From positions 380,348,419 to 380,412,418 of the forward strand of contig CM077643.1 of assembly GCA_039707465.1 (NCBI GenBank): a stretch of DNA of 64,000 bases. Direction: 5' to 3'. The notes under the pieces were generated by a model. It was given only the letters and a program-made list of their open reading frames with translations. It was not told the DNA's origin and ran no database searches. This stretch comes from Rhabdophis nuchalis. Its lineage: Eukaryota; Chordata; Lepidosauria; Squamata; Natricidae. A program made the translations under genes and the position numbers. Below are positions 1 to 10,941 of this stretch, one piece after another (within the stretch, counting starts at the first letter, position 1; the number at the start of each line of letters is the position of its first letter).

Positions 1-88
1 AGATACTTTCAAACAAAGGAATCAGGCTAACACAATAACTCATATTTTGGATAATGCAATTTTCAAGGGGTATCTCTCCCCAGCTCAC

Positions 89-188
89 CATGAGTTGCTC
101 AAGATGCCTTTCATGCCTCCATAATTAGGATTTCCATATTTCATGTAATACTGACTTCTCCTGGCAGCTCCAAGCTCCTTCTTGTCAT
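89..188 (-). CDS. NCBP3: NCBP3 coding exon 8
   Basis: The acceptor CTTACAG|ATGACA and donor TCATG|GTGAGC enclose 100 nt. It codes DKKELGAARRSQYYMKYG to GMKGILSNS and the first two bases of a Trp codon. The exon is too short to stand out as an open frame but matches NCBP3 residue for residue. Bases 1-88 are the start of the next intron. Confidence 0.93.
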
Positions 189-3100
189 CTGTAAGAGTGG
201 CACAAATGCTAAATGGATGCAAGACATTCTACACTACTGAACTATGGAACCAATCACAAATTCTTTCCATAGTGGGAATCAATTTCAATGGCTAAAATGT
301 AACCCTAATCCTTTTTTTAACATTGTGGATTTTTTTCTTTTTTTAAAAACTCAAAACAGATGGGTTCATTCTGTAGAGGCTTACTATCTAAACATGAATG
401 TTATTTCTCTAAACATATTTTTAAAAGACATAGAAAAAAACCTCCCACAATCACATTTTACTGCTGGGGTCTCATGCAGTCCACAGACAGCTGATACCTG
501 ATCTACAAAGAAACCTATGAATCCGAGAGCGGAAAGCATTAGGAAAGGTTAAAAGATGAGATGAAAACCTACCTAGATAAAACTTTTTCTGATACACTTA
601 GTGACTATTAAAGAGATGTACTTCTCTTCAGTAGAACCCTTGTTATGCAGAGCCTTCAAGAGAGGATCACTTGGCATCCATACTTTGACCATTTCAGCAA
701 CACATTACATCTTATCAGGTTTTTTAAATTCTTAAAATATTTTACAGATTTACAAATGCTTTTAATTCTTTTGAAATTGCTGTGAAAATTTTGGTTAATT
801 GCTATATAGATGGGAAATAGCTACTGTATTTTTCAGAGTATAAGATGCACCGAGGTTTTGGAAAGGCAAATTTTAAAAAAATAGGTAGGTAGGTAGAGGA
901 ATAGAGAGGGAGAGAGAAATAGAGAGAGAGAGAGAGAAGTACATTAGGGAGGGAGGGAGGGAGGGAAAAATAGAGAGCGAGAAATACAGTAAATAGGGAG
1001 AGAGAGAGAGAGAGAGAAAGTAGATAGGTAGGTAGATGTTTCACCCATGTACTGGAGAAGGAAATCGTTGACAACCTGTAGAACCTAAAACTGCTGGCAC
1101 AGCACTTGACTAATGTAATTCTCATCAACCACTCTAATTAAACAGCTTTCCGAAAGGGGAAAAAAAAGTTTTTGCATTCTGTAAACCTCCCCAAAATGAC
1201 CAGTTTTTTGCAAAAACAGGCCCATTAAAAAAAAGGCATGAACAGCCTTGGGGAGGGGGGGGGGGGCTAGCAGAGTGCTTCTGGGCGAGGGGGCAAAAAC
1301 GAGCAAAAATGTTTTTCATCAAAAAAATTGCATCCATAGCCTTATGGAAGCTTATAGAGTGCTCCTGGAGCCTGGGGGGGGGTGGGGGGGGGGTTCTGCC
1401 CTCCCCAGCCCCCAGGAACTCTTTGAAAGCCTCCATAAAGCTATGCATGGCCATTTTGGTGTATTCGGTGTATAAGACGCACCCATATTTTCACCTCTTT
1501 TTAGAGAGAAAAAGGTGCGTCTTATACTCCGAAAAATATGGTAATTCATTATATTTCAGGGTTCTTGAAAGATTTCTGTGGACCATAAAATTAAGACAAA
1601 CTCTAGGCCATAACTGTTCACTGCATTGCAATGGACTCTTTATATAGATCAAGCTCTTTACCTCTAGTGGCAAATCTCATGAAAAGCTTGTTGCCTTTGG
1701 CCAGCTTACTGGCTGGACGAAGGTCATTACGCAAAAGGGAATCTTCTTCCACTTGGGATAAAGTGTCCAGCTGAAGAAAAAAAAAACCACCACACATTTC
1801 AGGCTAGTATTTCAGGAGTGACCATGATAAGAAAAGAGGACCTGATAACTACAAATATATTGTTCTATTTCAACTCCAGATATCTCTGCTTGAAGAAACC
1901 AGCCCAGTTTTTGATTCTGTGTTCATGTTTTATTCAATTCAATGAAATTGTGAAGTGATATACATGTCTTCGAGCGGAGCATGAAGCTCACCTTAAGGGG
2001 CCTGTTTTGGTCCAATACACAGTCAATCACAATTCCTATGTTATAATTACATTTTATTGGAGGTTGTCAATGAAACTTCCCCTCCCTCCCCATGGCAAAT
2101 TAGATTGCAGATACTCATTAGTCATATTCTGTTATTTATATCAGATTTCCCCAATATGGGCACCCTTCAGATATGTAGAACATCTCCCAGAATCCCTCAG
2201 CTAGCATGGTAATTGCACTAACCTCTTGGTTATCATCACTTTGATGATCGTCTTCTACCTCACCTTCTTCTGTTTCATCATCTGAGCTTTCATCTTGTTT
2301 TTCTAAAATAAACAAAATATATATTTTACTATCACTACCTTCTTGTCTATACTTAGTAAACAGTGCCCTACAGTAGTTGATTATCCAGAAGTGCAAAGAT
2401 AGAAGTCATGAGATTAAGCAGATTTTTCCACAACAATGAAATTTAGCTGGCTTTTTTGCACTCTAATATTGATTCTCCAGGTTCCCAGCACTAAAGCCAT
2501 GTAGAACTCAGAAAAGGAAGATGACCCTCACAAAATGAGCCACACCTCTTATGAAAGAAATACATTTTCTACCTAGTACCAATTAGCTCAGGGACAGAGC
2601 ACCTAGTTTGCATGAAGATTATCCTAATATCAATTACAAAACTTTTCAGACAGTTAATGCCATTGGAATTATTAGTTGGCTTGAAACCATGGAAGATCAT
2701 AGGAAGCACTCTTGGCATTAGGGACAGCCATTACCTATTAGTTAATGACTGCCTAACTATTTGCTGTAGTTTGATCAACCAAAAATTGGAGATAATTCAG
2801 ATGGAGTCTTTCCATATCTTTCTAGTATAGTCAGAACTGAACCTAAAACTTTTTGTATACAAAATGTGTTCTACTAATTAGGTACAGTTCTTTCCACAGC
2901 ACAGGCAATGCAGATACTTTTTGACTTACGATCACAATTGAGTCCAAAATTTCTGTTACTGAGACATTTGTTAAGCAGGTTTTGCCTCATTTTGCCACCT
3001 TTCTTGCCACAGTTGTTAAGTGAATCATTGAAGTTGTTAAGTTAGCAACACGGTTGTTAAGTGAACCTGGCTTCCCCATTGGCTTTGCTTGTTGTTTTGT

Positions 3101-6100
3101 TTTGCAGTTGTCAAAGTTTATTGGGAAACTTTTCTCACACTTGTCAGGTTACAAGTGATCACATGACCCAGGACACTGCAACCGTCATAAATATGAGTCA
3201 GTGCCTGACTGTTGATCATATATGCCAAGTGCCTGAATTTTGATCACATGACCATCGGGATGCTACAATGGTCATGTGAAAAATGGTCATATGTCACTTT
3301 TTTCAGTGTTGTAACTTTGAACTATCACTAAAAGAACTGTTGTAAGTCAATGACTACCTGTACAAGCTCAGCCGAATCAATAATCCATCTCAACAGAGTC
3401 AAGTCACAAATTTATAAAAAAAGACTCAGGAGATCCAAATAAAAATATTTAATTATGAAGAGAAGGAACTAAACCAAAAGCAAAAAGATAACCATGAAAT
3501 ATATCTCTCCCTTGTTTTTGCTTTCTATTTGTGTAAAAATGGAATAAAGGCTTAAGTCTGATTAGTTCTAAGGCCCTGCAACTGAGTTGATTGTTCTGAA
3601 CATGTCCAGTTTCCTTTATTATGATCAGTAGTTTTGTGAAAATCCTTTTCAGTCTTGTTATTTAAGGCCTTTTCACATTGGTGATGAAAGAACTTTCTAT
3701 AAATGAAATATATGTAGAGTTTAGAGTTAGAAGATCCTACTATGATCTCTGCAAGCAAAACTATCTCTGGAACTGCATAGGTAGATTCAGTAGTGAATTT
3801 CAGAATCCCACTTAACACCAATTAACATGTGTCTAGGTGTACCAAACAAAATCATGTGTCTAAGGAACAAAGTACCTTTCTTTGTGGAGTCTTCTGTTTT
3901 CTTACAATTTTCTTGGGGTTTTATTTTTGCCTCACTAGGCATAGAACTCATGTTGATGAGTGCTCGTGTCGCTGTTACTTCATCAAGCCAAACCACATTG
4001 CCTCAAAAGAAAGAAAGAAATTCAGTTAGTTCCCAAATTACAAACACATGAAAAATGCAATAATCTGAATCAAGTGTGAGAGAAATGTCATAAGGAAACT
4101 TTTCAAGCCCCACTATAAGTTTAACAGAAAATAAAGGTGACAATCTCCATAGAATAAATCATCTTTCTGCTTAAAACAAATTCACTGTATGTAGTTTATT
4201 TGGTTTCAAGTACTTACAAGATGTGTCATCCAGCCACTCAATGTGAGCAGGGGGATATTCCTTGAAATAGGCAAAAATATCCTGAGTGCTCATTTCATCA
4301 ACACCATAAATATATATGGTATCTAGCCGCAATTTGGGAATGGCTGCAAGAAATTCAAAATCTAGTCTAAGTGTCAGCAACTAACAAAAAAAAAAGGCAA
4401 ACAAAACAAAAAACATCAGGCAACAATGCAAATAAATCAGCTACCCATCACCAGCTCAGAAAAGGAAGAAAGGCTGCTTTGTCCCATCATCAGTGAGATT
4501 TATCTAGATGAAAAACCTGGAAAAGGATTACGTTACCTTTTCCAGTCCATCTTGGACATTCTTTCCCTAATATAGGCATAACAAGGTTAAAGGAGTGAAA
4601 GAGGAGCATCATTCTGTTGAAAGCAGTGAATAATCCATTTTTAAACAATCTATTCAAATATCAATCCCATTAAATTCAACGGTTATTTGTTCTCACTTAA
4701 GCATCACAGGACCAACAGTTGAACAAGAAATAAACAAGACTTTAGCTTTTTCAATTTGAGCATATTTCCATGTAAAATGATATGTCCTGAAGTTCACTTC
4801 TGACATCTTCCACTATTATATCATCCTAGGTGGACTAATGATTTGACTCAGTACATAGCAGATAACTATGTACTAGAATAGACATTTATCCTACTGTGTC
4901 AGACTTGCCTCCACTTGAACCTCTAAATAAGAACTCCATTTATTGAGAAAGGTATAGTTTACTGTAAGGGAATTACAGTAATGCATAGCCAGAACTGAGA
5001 ATCGTGCACCAAAATTCCCAAATCTTAACTTTTCCCTTCCTCAGTGCCTCCAGTTACTGGGGCCTCTTGTCCTATCAAACTCAGACAAGATGTTTTCAGA
5101 ACAGTCATTTCAGATGTAGGTTTGGTATGCAGCTGCATTCCGTTCCCAGCCACAGTTGTCCTTGAAGTCCATCTCAGATACAGTGAAGTTTCGTTTCCCC
5201 GAAGCATCCCCCTCCCCCATCCAGTCCCCCCCCCCTCCCAAGTTTATGGCAACTGATACTGAATGGTTCAGAAGCACACTGTGAGGTGGCAGCTGACATA
5301 CTGTTTCTAGACAAAGTGCCTGATTCCCAAACTGCTAGCACAACTGCTCTACTTCACTAATTCATTTGCTGAAATTAAGAAATGTATGATTCCTTACTCA
5401 TCTGTACAAAGTTATCCACTGAAAAATACATTCATTAAGGAGGATCAGTTGTGCATTTCACCCAACCCGAGAGACCAAAACACCAATAGGAAGGTTTACT
5501 TTTTTTAAAGAGCACACAATTCTCAGTACCTTTCTTCATCATATCTCGATCCAGTGTTACATTTCTTTGAGCAAGATTGATTTCTCCACGAAAATGAAAA
5601 CGTTTCGCTCTCTGCTCCTTCTTCTCAATCGCTTCCTACAAAAAGGAAAAAAGAACATCAGAGTGACTGATAGTAACAGCAGCTGATATCTGCTTTGCAA
5701 AAAAACAGAAAAGACACTCATATTTCTTAAAACCTAAATTCATTTTTTTGTGTGCTGCTCTGCATGATTACATTACCTGTACGGAATAGCAGCAGATATT
5801 ATGGCCTGATGCTTTAGGCAGTGTAACTGGAAAATCAACTTGTTCCTTCTATCAAGTCTCCATGTGATGCAGAAACATTTGGCTCTGCCTGACAGAAGGG
5901 AATGATGCAATTGGGAAATAAAATCCAGGCCACCATTCAAAAAGTTTCTGAATAAATTTAGACAGTTACAATTTTTCACATTCACAGCAGGAAGACAGGT
6001 AGCTTCCCATTTAAGAAAAATATGCAGAAGCCAGATTGTTTCAGGATACAAAATCTTCCCATAAATTGCTTCTGGCAATAAAATGTCAGCTGTATTCAAC

Positions 6101-9100
6101 AGCTTTGCTAAAACTGGGGATGAGTCCAGAGTGCCATAGCCCAGTCTCTGCAAATAACTATTAGGGTAATTAATGAGAGAAGACGACAGGAAAAAGCAAC
6201 AATTTCCCAGTGCAGGTATACTGAGACAAAGTTCTTGTGTCAAATGTTATTTTCAATTATTCGAATATCACAGTCCCATTTAAATATTGATTGTATTGGG
6301 GAATGGAAATATATTTCTTCAGGCCCAGTTATGTATGGAGACCAGTCAACTATGAAGGGAAGCTCACACTGAGAGATTCTAGAGAAAAAAAATAATGAAA
6401 ACTATTACATTTGCCATTATATACTTATTAAATAATATAGATAATTTACAAAGTTGCAAGTAATACATTATTTGGATCCTGCCAACCCCTCCCCCCATTT
6501 TTAAAGGGGGAAGGCCATGCTGTAGAAATATGCCTATGCAATGGAGTGAAACTCACATAATATACATTCATATAAAAATACAGTAAAACCTCTATAGTTG
6601 ATCCCCTCTCTACATTGACCTCTTCCCCCAAGTTGATCTAATTTTCATAGATGGGACATACACTAAATGTACACAATAGAAAGCCAACCTCTCTATACTG
6701 ACCACCTCTGTATATAGTATATCTTGACCACCTGGACTTTGACACACAGTATTAATTTACTCTCTATAATTTGACTTGTTGAGTTCAGTCTGCACCAAGG
6801 CAAGAAAAGTGAAATGCAGAATTGGTAGCAATGAATTTTTTTCAATATTTTTGACTGATTTGGCAGTTTAACAATGATAGTTATGAATTTATTTCCTAAT
6901 ACAAATTGAACAAAGGCTTAATCCGCCCCTCATCTTTTTCAGGATCAATTAAAAAATAGCCAGTGGTAAAATGAAACAAATACACACACAACACAGACAT
7001 ATGCAAGCAGTGTTATTCATTTTAGAAGGTTGATCTTTTTTATGTTTTCTAGAAAATAGTAGCCAAAGAAAGACGGTGGAACATTTTTGTGTCAGCAAGA
7101 CAACAGTAATATTGAAAAACATAAGGATGAGTACATTGAGAAATATGATAAAGAAAGTGGAGATTTATAATGGAAAAGGAGAAACATATTGCTCGTTGAA
7201 GTCAATGAAGCCATGTTTGGTTCAAAAAATGAGGGTCGTTAACACTCACAGCTCTGGGACAATGATCCAAGGAATTGCTAAAAAGTTTGCAAAGGAGCTC
7301 AGGGTATCATATTTCCAAGCATCAAGTGGTTGGCTGGAGAAATTTAAACTACAACATAAGATCTCCCAGAAAGTATTGTGTAGTGAATCTAATGGAGTTC
7401 CAGTAGAAGTTGTTGAAGAGTTCATTGAAAAGTTTCTGAACTTCACCAGTAGTTTCAAAGATGATGACATCTTTAATGCTGAGTTTTGAGACTTTTTCAA
7501 GGTGATGCCTGACAGAAGCCTTGTTATGAGGGGTGACAAATGTTAAAAGTGGAAAACTTTCTAAAGAAGGTTTCACAGGTCTGCTTTGCGCTAGCTTAAC
7601 CAGATAGAAACTAAAACCTTGGGTAATTGGTAAATTGGCAAAGCCATGCTCATTCAAGAACCTGCAGCCCAAAGACCTTCCGATCACCTGGAAAACTAAC
7701 AAATCTGCATGAATGTGGTATTTGAGGAGTGGATAAGACGTATTGAGTGAGAAATGAAGCCTGAAACAATACAGAACTATTTCCAAGAAAGCTGGATTTG
7801 TTACAACCCAAGAGCAAGATGTTCCCACGGCAGAATTCGAGGGACTAGATTTTGAAGATTTTGTTGCAATGGATGACAATGTAGCAATCTGTGATGAACC
7901 TGACCCAGAAGCAATATTCCAATCAGTATTAACCAAGATATAACCCAACAGAAAAGTGCTGGAAGCAATTGATGAAGCAGAAGAATTGAGGACCACACAG
8001 AAATTCCAGATATACCAGAAGAAGAGGATGCCAGCCATTTGATAATACAATTAGTCATTTGCTGTGGGAAAATGCCCAGGTATGCTCAATGGTAGTCAGT
8101 GCTGAGAATGCTTTCTCCGCTTACCTTCATAAAAAGAATAAGAAACAAACTAAAATTGACTTTTTTCAGAAAGAATGATGAAACCATAAGGTAACACTAC
8201 ATACATAAATGTATTAATTTTATGATAAAATATTATATGAATGTTTTTCCTGTGTTTTCCATGTTTCTGTCTGACATTCTCTAATAAAAGCTGTACAATA
8301 AGATGAGGCACAGTTACATATCAGTATAGTTGTTTAAAGGAGAGAAGCAACTTAGAACTAAGGAGAAATTTCCTGACAGTTAGAACAATTAACCTCTGGA
8401 ACATCTTGCCTCCAGAAGTTGTGAATGCCCCAACCCTGGAAGTCTTTAAGAAGATGTTAGATAGCCATTTGTCTGAAATGGTATAAGGTTCCTGCCCACG
8501 CAGGGGGTTGGACTAGAAGACCTATAAGGTCCCTTCCAACTCTGCTATTGTATTATTGTATATGTTGACCACCTCCATATGTTGATCACTTTCCTTCAGT
8601 CTCTTGGGTGGCCAACTTTCAGAGATTTTACTGCATGTATATGTGTATGTCAATGAACCTGAAATTTGACATTTTCCAGGTTTCCAAAGTGAATGAAAAG
8701 CACATCACTGTCTGTAAATACCTTTGAAGTCACATCTATTCCAGTGATAAAGCTCCCAGCTTTGTTTTCATATCTTCTGCTAGTATCCTGAAATAAAACA
8801 ACCATTAATATAACTGCTGAACCAACTTGCCTTTTTTTGTAGGGTAGCATCCCCAATTAATGATGAAAGTTATAATATACTTTCCTAATCTGAAGTTCTC
8901 AGATTAGCCAATCATCCAAGCTATTAAAAAAACCCATTTCAGTTGCTCTGTCTTGTTTTTCTGAGGCTTCCTGTGTACTTTTATTCTTTTTCTTTTTGAA
9001 ACCCAAAGTAAAGGACTGGTAAATGTCTACCATTCCTCACCAGCCTATTGGGACTGCTCACTCCATATAAGAGCATTGGGCACCCGTGAGCAAGCCACCA

Positions 9101-9722
9101 TCTCCATGTCCTCCATACAGGGCTCTTTCAAGAGCCCATGGGACCATCCCAAGAGAAACTTCCCTCAGCTACACTGCGTTTTCTGTGAAATGACGACGCC
9201 CAAGTAAGGAGCCAGTAAATAAAACTCCCTTTTTTAGTGCACATCTGCCAAATCTCGGGAAAGCTTCTATCTGGGGCCAGGCAGCCGCGCAGAGAGAGTT
9301 GAGGGCAGAAGAAGAAACGAGGGAAGGAAGCGAAGCGATCTTTTAATCGGGGTCCCACTGTTTGTTTGTCAACATATCTCGGGTGACTCCATTCATCCCT
9401 GACACAGCGAATTGTCTCTGGTCATGAGACACGCATGCGCAAAGAGTGCCCTGCCTTTCAAGCCCCCGAATCCTGGTTTATGCGCCTAGGGGCCTCCTGT
9501 GATTCCCCTCCACCCGGCCCGTTTCCCCGGCTCCGTTACCGGCAGCAGCTCCCTCAGCGAGCACCCCACCGGAACGGTTAGCTCCTCTGCTGATGCCGTG
9601 GCTATCGGAGGCGAGGTGGTAGCGGGGGCTGCGGCCTGAAGCAACAGCTCGCCCTCCTCCACTTCCATGGGCTCCGGCTCGGTCGCCTTCACCGAAATAC
9701 GGAGGCCCCGCACAGCCGCCAT
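89..9722 (-). CDS. NCBP3: NCBP3, nuclear cap-binding protein subunit 3 (5' half, coding exons 1-8)
   Basis: The coding segments, read on the minus strand, are 9722-9540, 8787-8722, 5635-5530, 4343-4218, 4001-3876, 2302-2223, 1770-1662 and 188-89. Together they make 896 nt in one continuous frame, and every intron is GT-AG. The product opens MAAVRGLRISVKA and runs through EPEPMEVEEGEL, DTSRRYENKAGSFITGIDV, an RRM-like segment from about residue 119, and WLDD at residues 155-158. An acidic SSDDETEEGEVED stretch and LRPASKLAKGNKLFMRFAT follow, then the segment ending GILSNSW. This order and sequence match vertebrate NCBP3 (C17orf85). The family protein pairs with NCBP1 in an alternative cap-binding complex that binds m7G caps and supports mRNA export in the nucleus; WLDD is the motif tied to cap recognition. 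The C-terminal half lies off the left edge. The region between residue 13 and EPEPMEV is shorter than the human form as I recall it, whereas the stretch after EEGEL is longer and Ala/Thr/Pro-rich. Confidence 0.95.
824..1541. mobile_element. TA-flanked MITE (GTATAAGAC-type terminal repeats)
   Basis: The left end CTGTATTTTTCAGAGTATAA and the inverted right end TTATACTCCGAAAAATATGG form long terminal inverted repeats. TA lies directly outside both ends (822-823 and 1542-1543), which fits a Tc1/mariner-like origin. The interior holds a purine microsatellite (about 886-1030) and G-runs (1252-1269, 1374-1391). It lies in NCBP3 intron 7. A shorter relative lies at 28968-29360. Confidence 0.75.
1662..1770 (-). 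CDS. NCBP3: NCBP3 coding exon 7
   Basis: The acceptor TTCTTCAG|CTGGAC and donor ACTAGAG|GTAAAG enclose 109 nt. It codes LDTLSQVEEDSLLRNDLR and then PASKLAKGNKLFMRFATR. It leaves one base of an Asp codon for exon 8. Confidence 0.94.
2223..2302 (-). CDS. NCBP3: NCBP3 coding exon 6 (acidic segment)
   Basis: The acceptor ATTTTAG|AAAAAC and donor CAAGAG|GTTAGT enclose 80 nt. It codes KQDESSDDETEEGEVEDD and ends DDNQE in phase 0. It corresponds to the acidic Ser/Asp/Glu stretch after the RRM-like part of NCBP3. Confidence 0.92.
2911..3360. mobile_element. TA-type MITE, CAGGTAGTCC family
   Basis: The left end CAGATACTTTTTGACTTACG and right end GACTACCTG|TA are inverted copies of the terminus seen at 14692, 19533 and 56146. 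The interior contains the mutually inverted signatures of the family: TTGTTAAGTGA, ATCACATGACC and GGTCATATGTCAC. It lies in NCBP3 intron 5. Confidence 0.7.
3876..4001 (-). CDS. NCBP3: NCBP3 coding exon 5
   Basis: The acceptor TTTTGAG|GCAATG (a less usual GAG) and donor AGAAAG|GTACTT enclose 126 nt. It codes NVVWLDEVTATRALINMSS and then a lysine-rich tail. The first two bases finish the Cys codon begun in exon 4, giving CNVVWLDE as in other vertebrates. Confidence 0.93.
4218..4343 (-). CDS. NCBP3: NCBP3 coding exon 4 (RRM-like region with WLDD)
   Basis: The acceptor CTTGCAG|CCATTC and donor CATCTT|GTAAGT enclose 126 nt. It codes IPKLRLDTIYIYGVDEMS through FKEYPPAHIEWLDDTS, which contains the WLDD motif (residues 155-158) used by the family for cap recognition. 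It ends with the first base of a Cys codon. Confidence 0.95.
5530..5635 (-). CDS. NCBP3: NCBP3 coding exon 3
   Basis: The acceptor TTTGTAG|GAAGCG and donor GAAAG|GTACTG enclose 106 nt coding EAIEKKEQRAKRFHF to LDRDMMKK. One base is left to complete an Ala codon in the next exon. Confidence 0.95.
5773..6243 (-). other. unrecognised 156-codon ORF in NCBP3 intron 2
   Basis: An open frame of 156 codons lies in the intron between NCBP3 exons 2 and 3, on the same strand. It contains many Leu, Cys and Ile residues and no domain I recognise. No splice context links it to NCBP3. A chance ORF or a repeat remnant is most likely. Confidence 0.3.
7076..7489 (+). pseudogene. Tigger/pogo transposase N-terminal part
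   Basis: This is a 137-codon open frame. Its GIAKKFAKELRVSYFQASSG segment followed by WLEKFKLQHKIS resembles the CENP-B-type helix-turn-helix DNA-binding region of Tigger/pogo transposases. Downstream, the DDE domain is broken by stops and frameshifts; a later fragment around 8085-8150 still reads SAENAFSAYLHKKN. It cannot encode an active transposase. Confidence 0.8.
8338..8558 (+). mobile_element. CR1 LINE 3' end
   Basis: The sequence translates to LRRNFLTVRTINLWN and LEVFKKMLDSHLSEMV, then a stop, then the CR1 3' UTR signature GGTTGGACTAGAAGACCTAT with GGTCCCTTCCAACTCTGC and a TATTGTAT-type tail. It is a short 5'-truncated copy inside the Tigger relic and is closely similar to the CR1 at 35868-36665. 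Confidence 0.85.
8722..8787 (-). CDS. NCBP3: NCBP3 coding exon 2
   Basis: The acceptor TTATTTCAG|GATACT and donor TCAAAG|GTATTT enclose 66 nt, or 22 codons, from DTSRRYENK to GIDVTSK. Both ends are phase 0. The peptide is essentially identical to the vertebrate NCBP3 sequence. Confidence 0.95.
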
Positions 9723-9900
9723 CGCCCCGCAGGCCCTGCCGCCGCCGCCGCCGAAGGAGGGCGAGACCGGAAACAGGAACAGTGGGGGCGGAAGTCATAG
9801 AGATAGGTTGGCCGGCTGGGCAGAGCGCCACCCGAGGGGGGGATTGCTGCGCCCATCAGAGGAGCGGACTGTGGAGGGGACTTGAGAAATTTACCCGTCG
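9440..9900 (-). promoter_or_regulatory. NCBP3: CpG-rich promoter region of NCBP3
   Basis: This is a GC-rich block with many CpGs around the NCBP3 start codon, in an otherwise AT-rich neighbourhood. I see no TATA box. Two ETS-type cores (CGGAA) lie upstream of the ATG at about 9768 and 9790, which is typical of housekeeping promoters. The exact transcription start cannot be read from sequence alone. Confidence 0.75.
9540..9722 (-). CDS. NCBP3: NCBP3 coding exon 1
   Basis: This exon has 61 codons, from the ATG at 9722-9720 to the CTGCCG|GTAACG donor, and ends in phase 0. The ATG is chosen because MAAVRGLR is the conserved NCBP3 N terminus and lies in a CpG island. The residues include EPEPMEVEEGELL and end SLRELLP. 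The upstream in-frame extension (to 9831 in another frame) has no family similarity. Confidence 0.93.
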
Positions 9901-10380
9901 CCCCGCCTCATGAGATGGGATTTGATGTTATCCCGCCTGCCGGACAGTAGGGAAAAGTTAGCCTTTTTAGGTTAGGTGAGCCTGATAATGGTTAATGTCC
10001 TCAATTCGCACAATATATTGAACCGTAAAGGGAGCAAATAGACTTTCCATCAGCGGATACCTGTCCGGAGAGCAAGGCTGTTATATTTGCAGTCTAAGTC
10101 TATTAGCCCTACACGTAGTTAATATGTGAACGACGCAACCGGATATATAATTAATTAAGCACATCACATCAACATAATCGTCATTTGCAATCACGTGACA
10201 CCCATTCATTAAATTCCAAACTGCCTCAGCAGAAGTATATAATGATTAAATGTGCTGCTGTGCAGGTTCAACATCCTATCTCCCCCTTCTAGCCCCAAAT
10301 GCAAGTGTCACACTTGATTATCACTTGTCAATATTCAAGAACCTTCAAGTCAATTTTTGGTGAGTGCCTGGACTACTGCA
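9900..10380. other. no gene seen upstream of NCBP3
   Basis: This is AT-rich sequence 5' of the NCBP3 promoter. I see no ORF of note and no repeat that I recognise. Confidence 0.5.
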
Positions 10381-10384
10381 GTTT

Positions 10385-10548
10385 TATTGGCAAGTTTTTT
10401 TGAAAGTGGTTTCCCATTGCCTTGTTCCTAGATCTGAAAGACAATGACTGGTTCAAAGTCACCTAGCTGGCTTTGTGCCTAAGGCAGGATGAATTCCTGG
10501 TCTCCTACAGCTAGCTGCTTTAATCACTACAGCAAACTGGCTCTATTC
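10385..10548 (-). mobile_element. MIR-like/CORE-type tRNA SINE fragment
   Basis: Read on the minus strand, it starts AGAGCCAGTTTGCTGTAGTG (tRNA-like head) and continues into GAGACCAGGAATTC and the central CTTTCAGATCTAGG region. This order is typical of old MIR-like SINEs of reptiles. Confidence 0.5.
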
Positions 10549-10941
10549 AAATAATTAGCTTTTATATAGTTCCTTGCTTTTTGCAGCTTGGTCATGCAAA
10601 TTCAACTTATACAGCATCTCATTTCAAATACACAAATAATAAAGCTAATTCTTATGGTTTTAATATGGAACAATGTAAGTGACAATTGGTAGATTCCCTT
10701 GGAACCATTTCTCTTTCCACTCAATGTCATGAGTGGATGGGAAACACAGCCATCAATCATTGTTCTTAAAATGTTATTGGGTGAGCTCAGCCAACTATGG
10801 ATGGATATCTGAGATCCAACTTCGTGTTTCCTAAGTGACAGGTTACCAGTGTTGAAAAAGTTATCCATGCTAGTAATTTGTGGTAGACCTGAATTTCTGA
10901 ACACAGGTGTAGCACTTTCCTGGAAGAGGTCTAAATCCATG

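Larger units (their letters stand above)
6581..8633 (+). mobile_element. Tigger/pogo-like DNA transposon, decayed
   Basis: The terminal inverted repeats are CAGTAAAACCTCTATAGTTG at the left and AACTTTCAGAGATTTTACTG at the right, preceded by TA on the left. Sub-terminal GTTGACCACC-like repeats occur at both ends. Inside is a plus-strand transposase relic (7076-7489, then broken frames to about 8190). A CR1 3' end (8338-8558) is inserted near the right end. The whole element lies in NCBP3 intron 2. Confidence 0.85.

Noticed and set aside
7349..8050. 233-codon minus-strand ORF
   Set aside because: It is antisense to the decayed Tigger transposase and has no recognisable domain.
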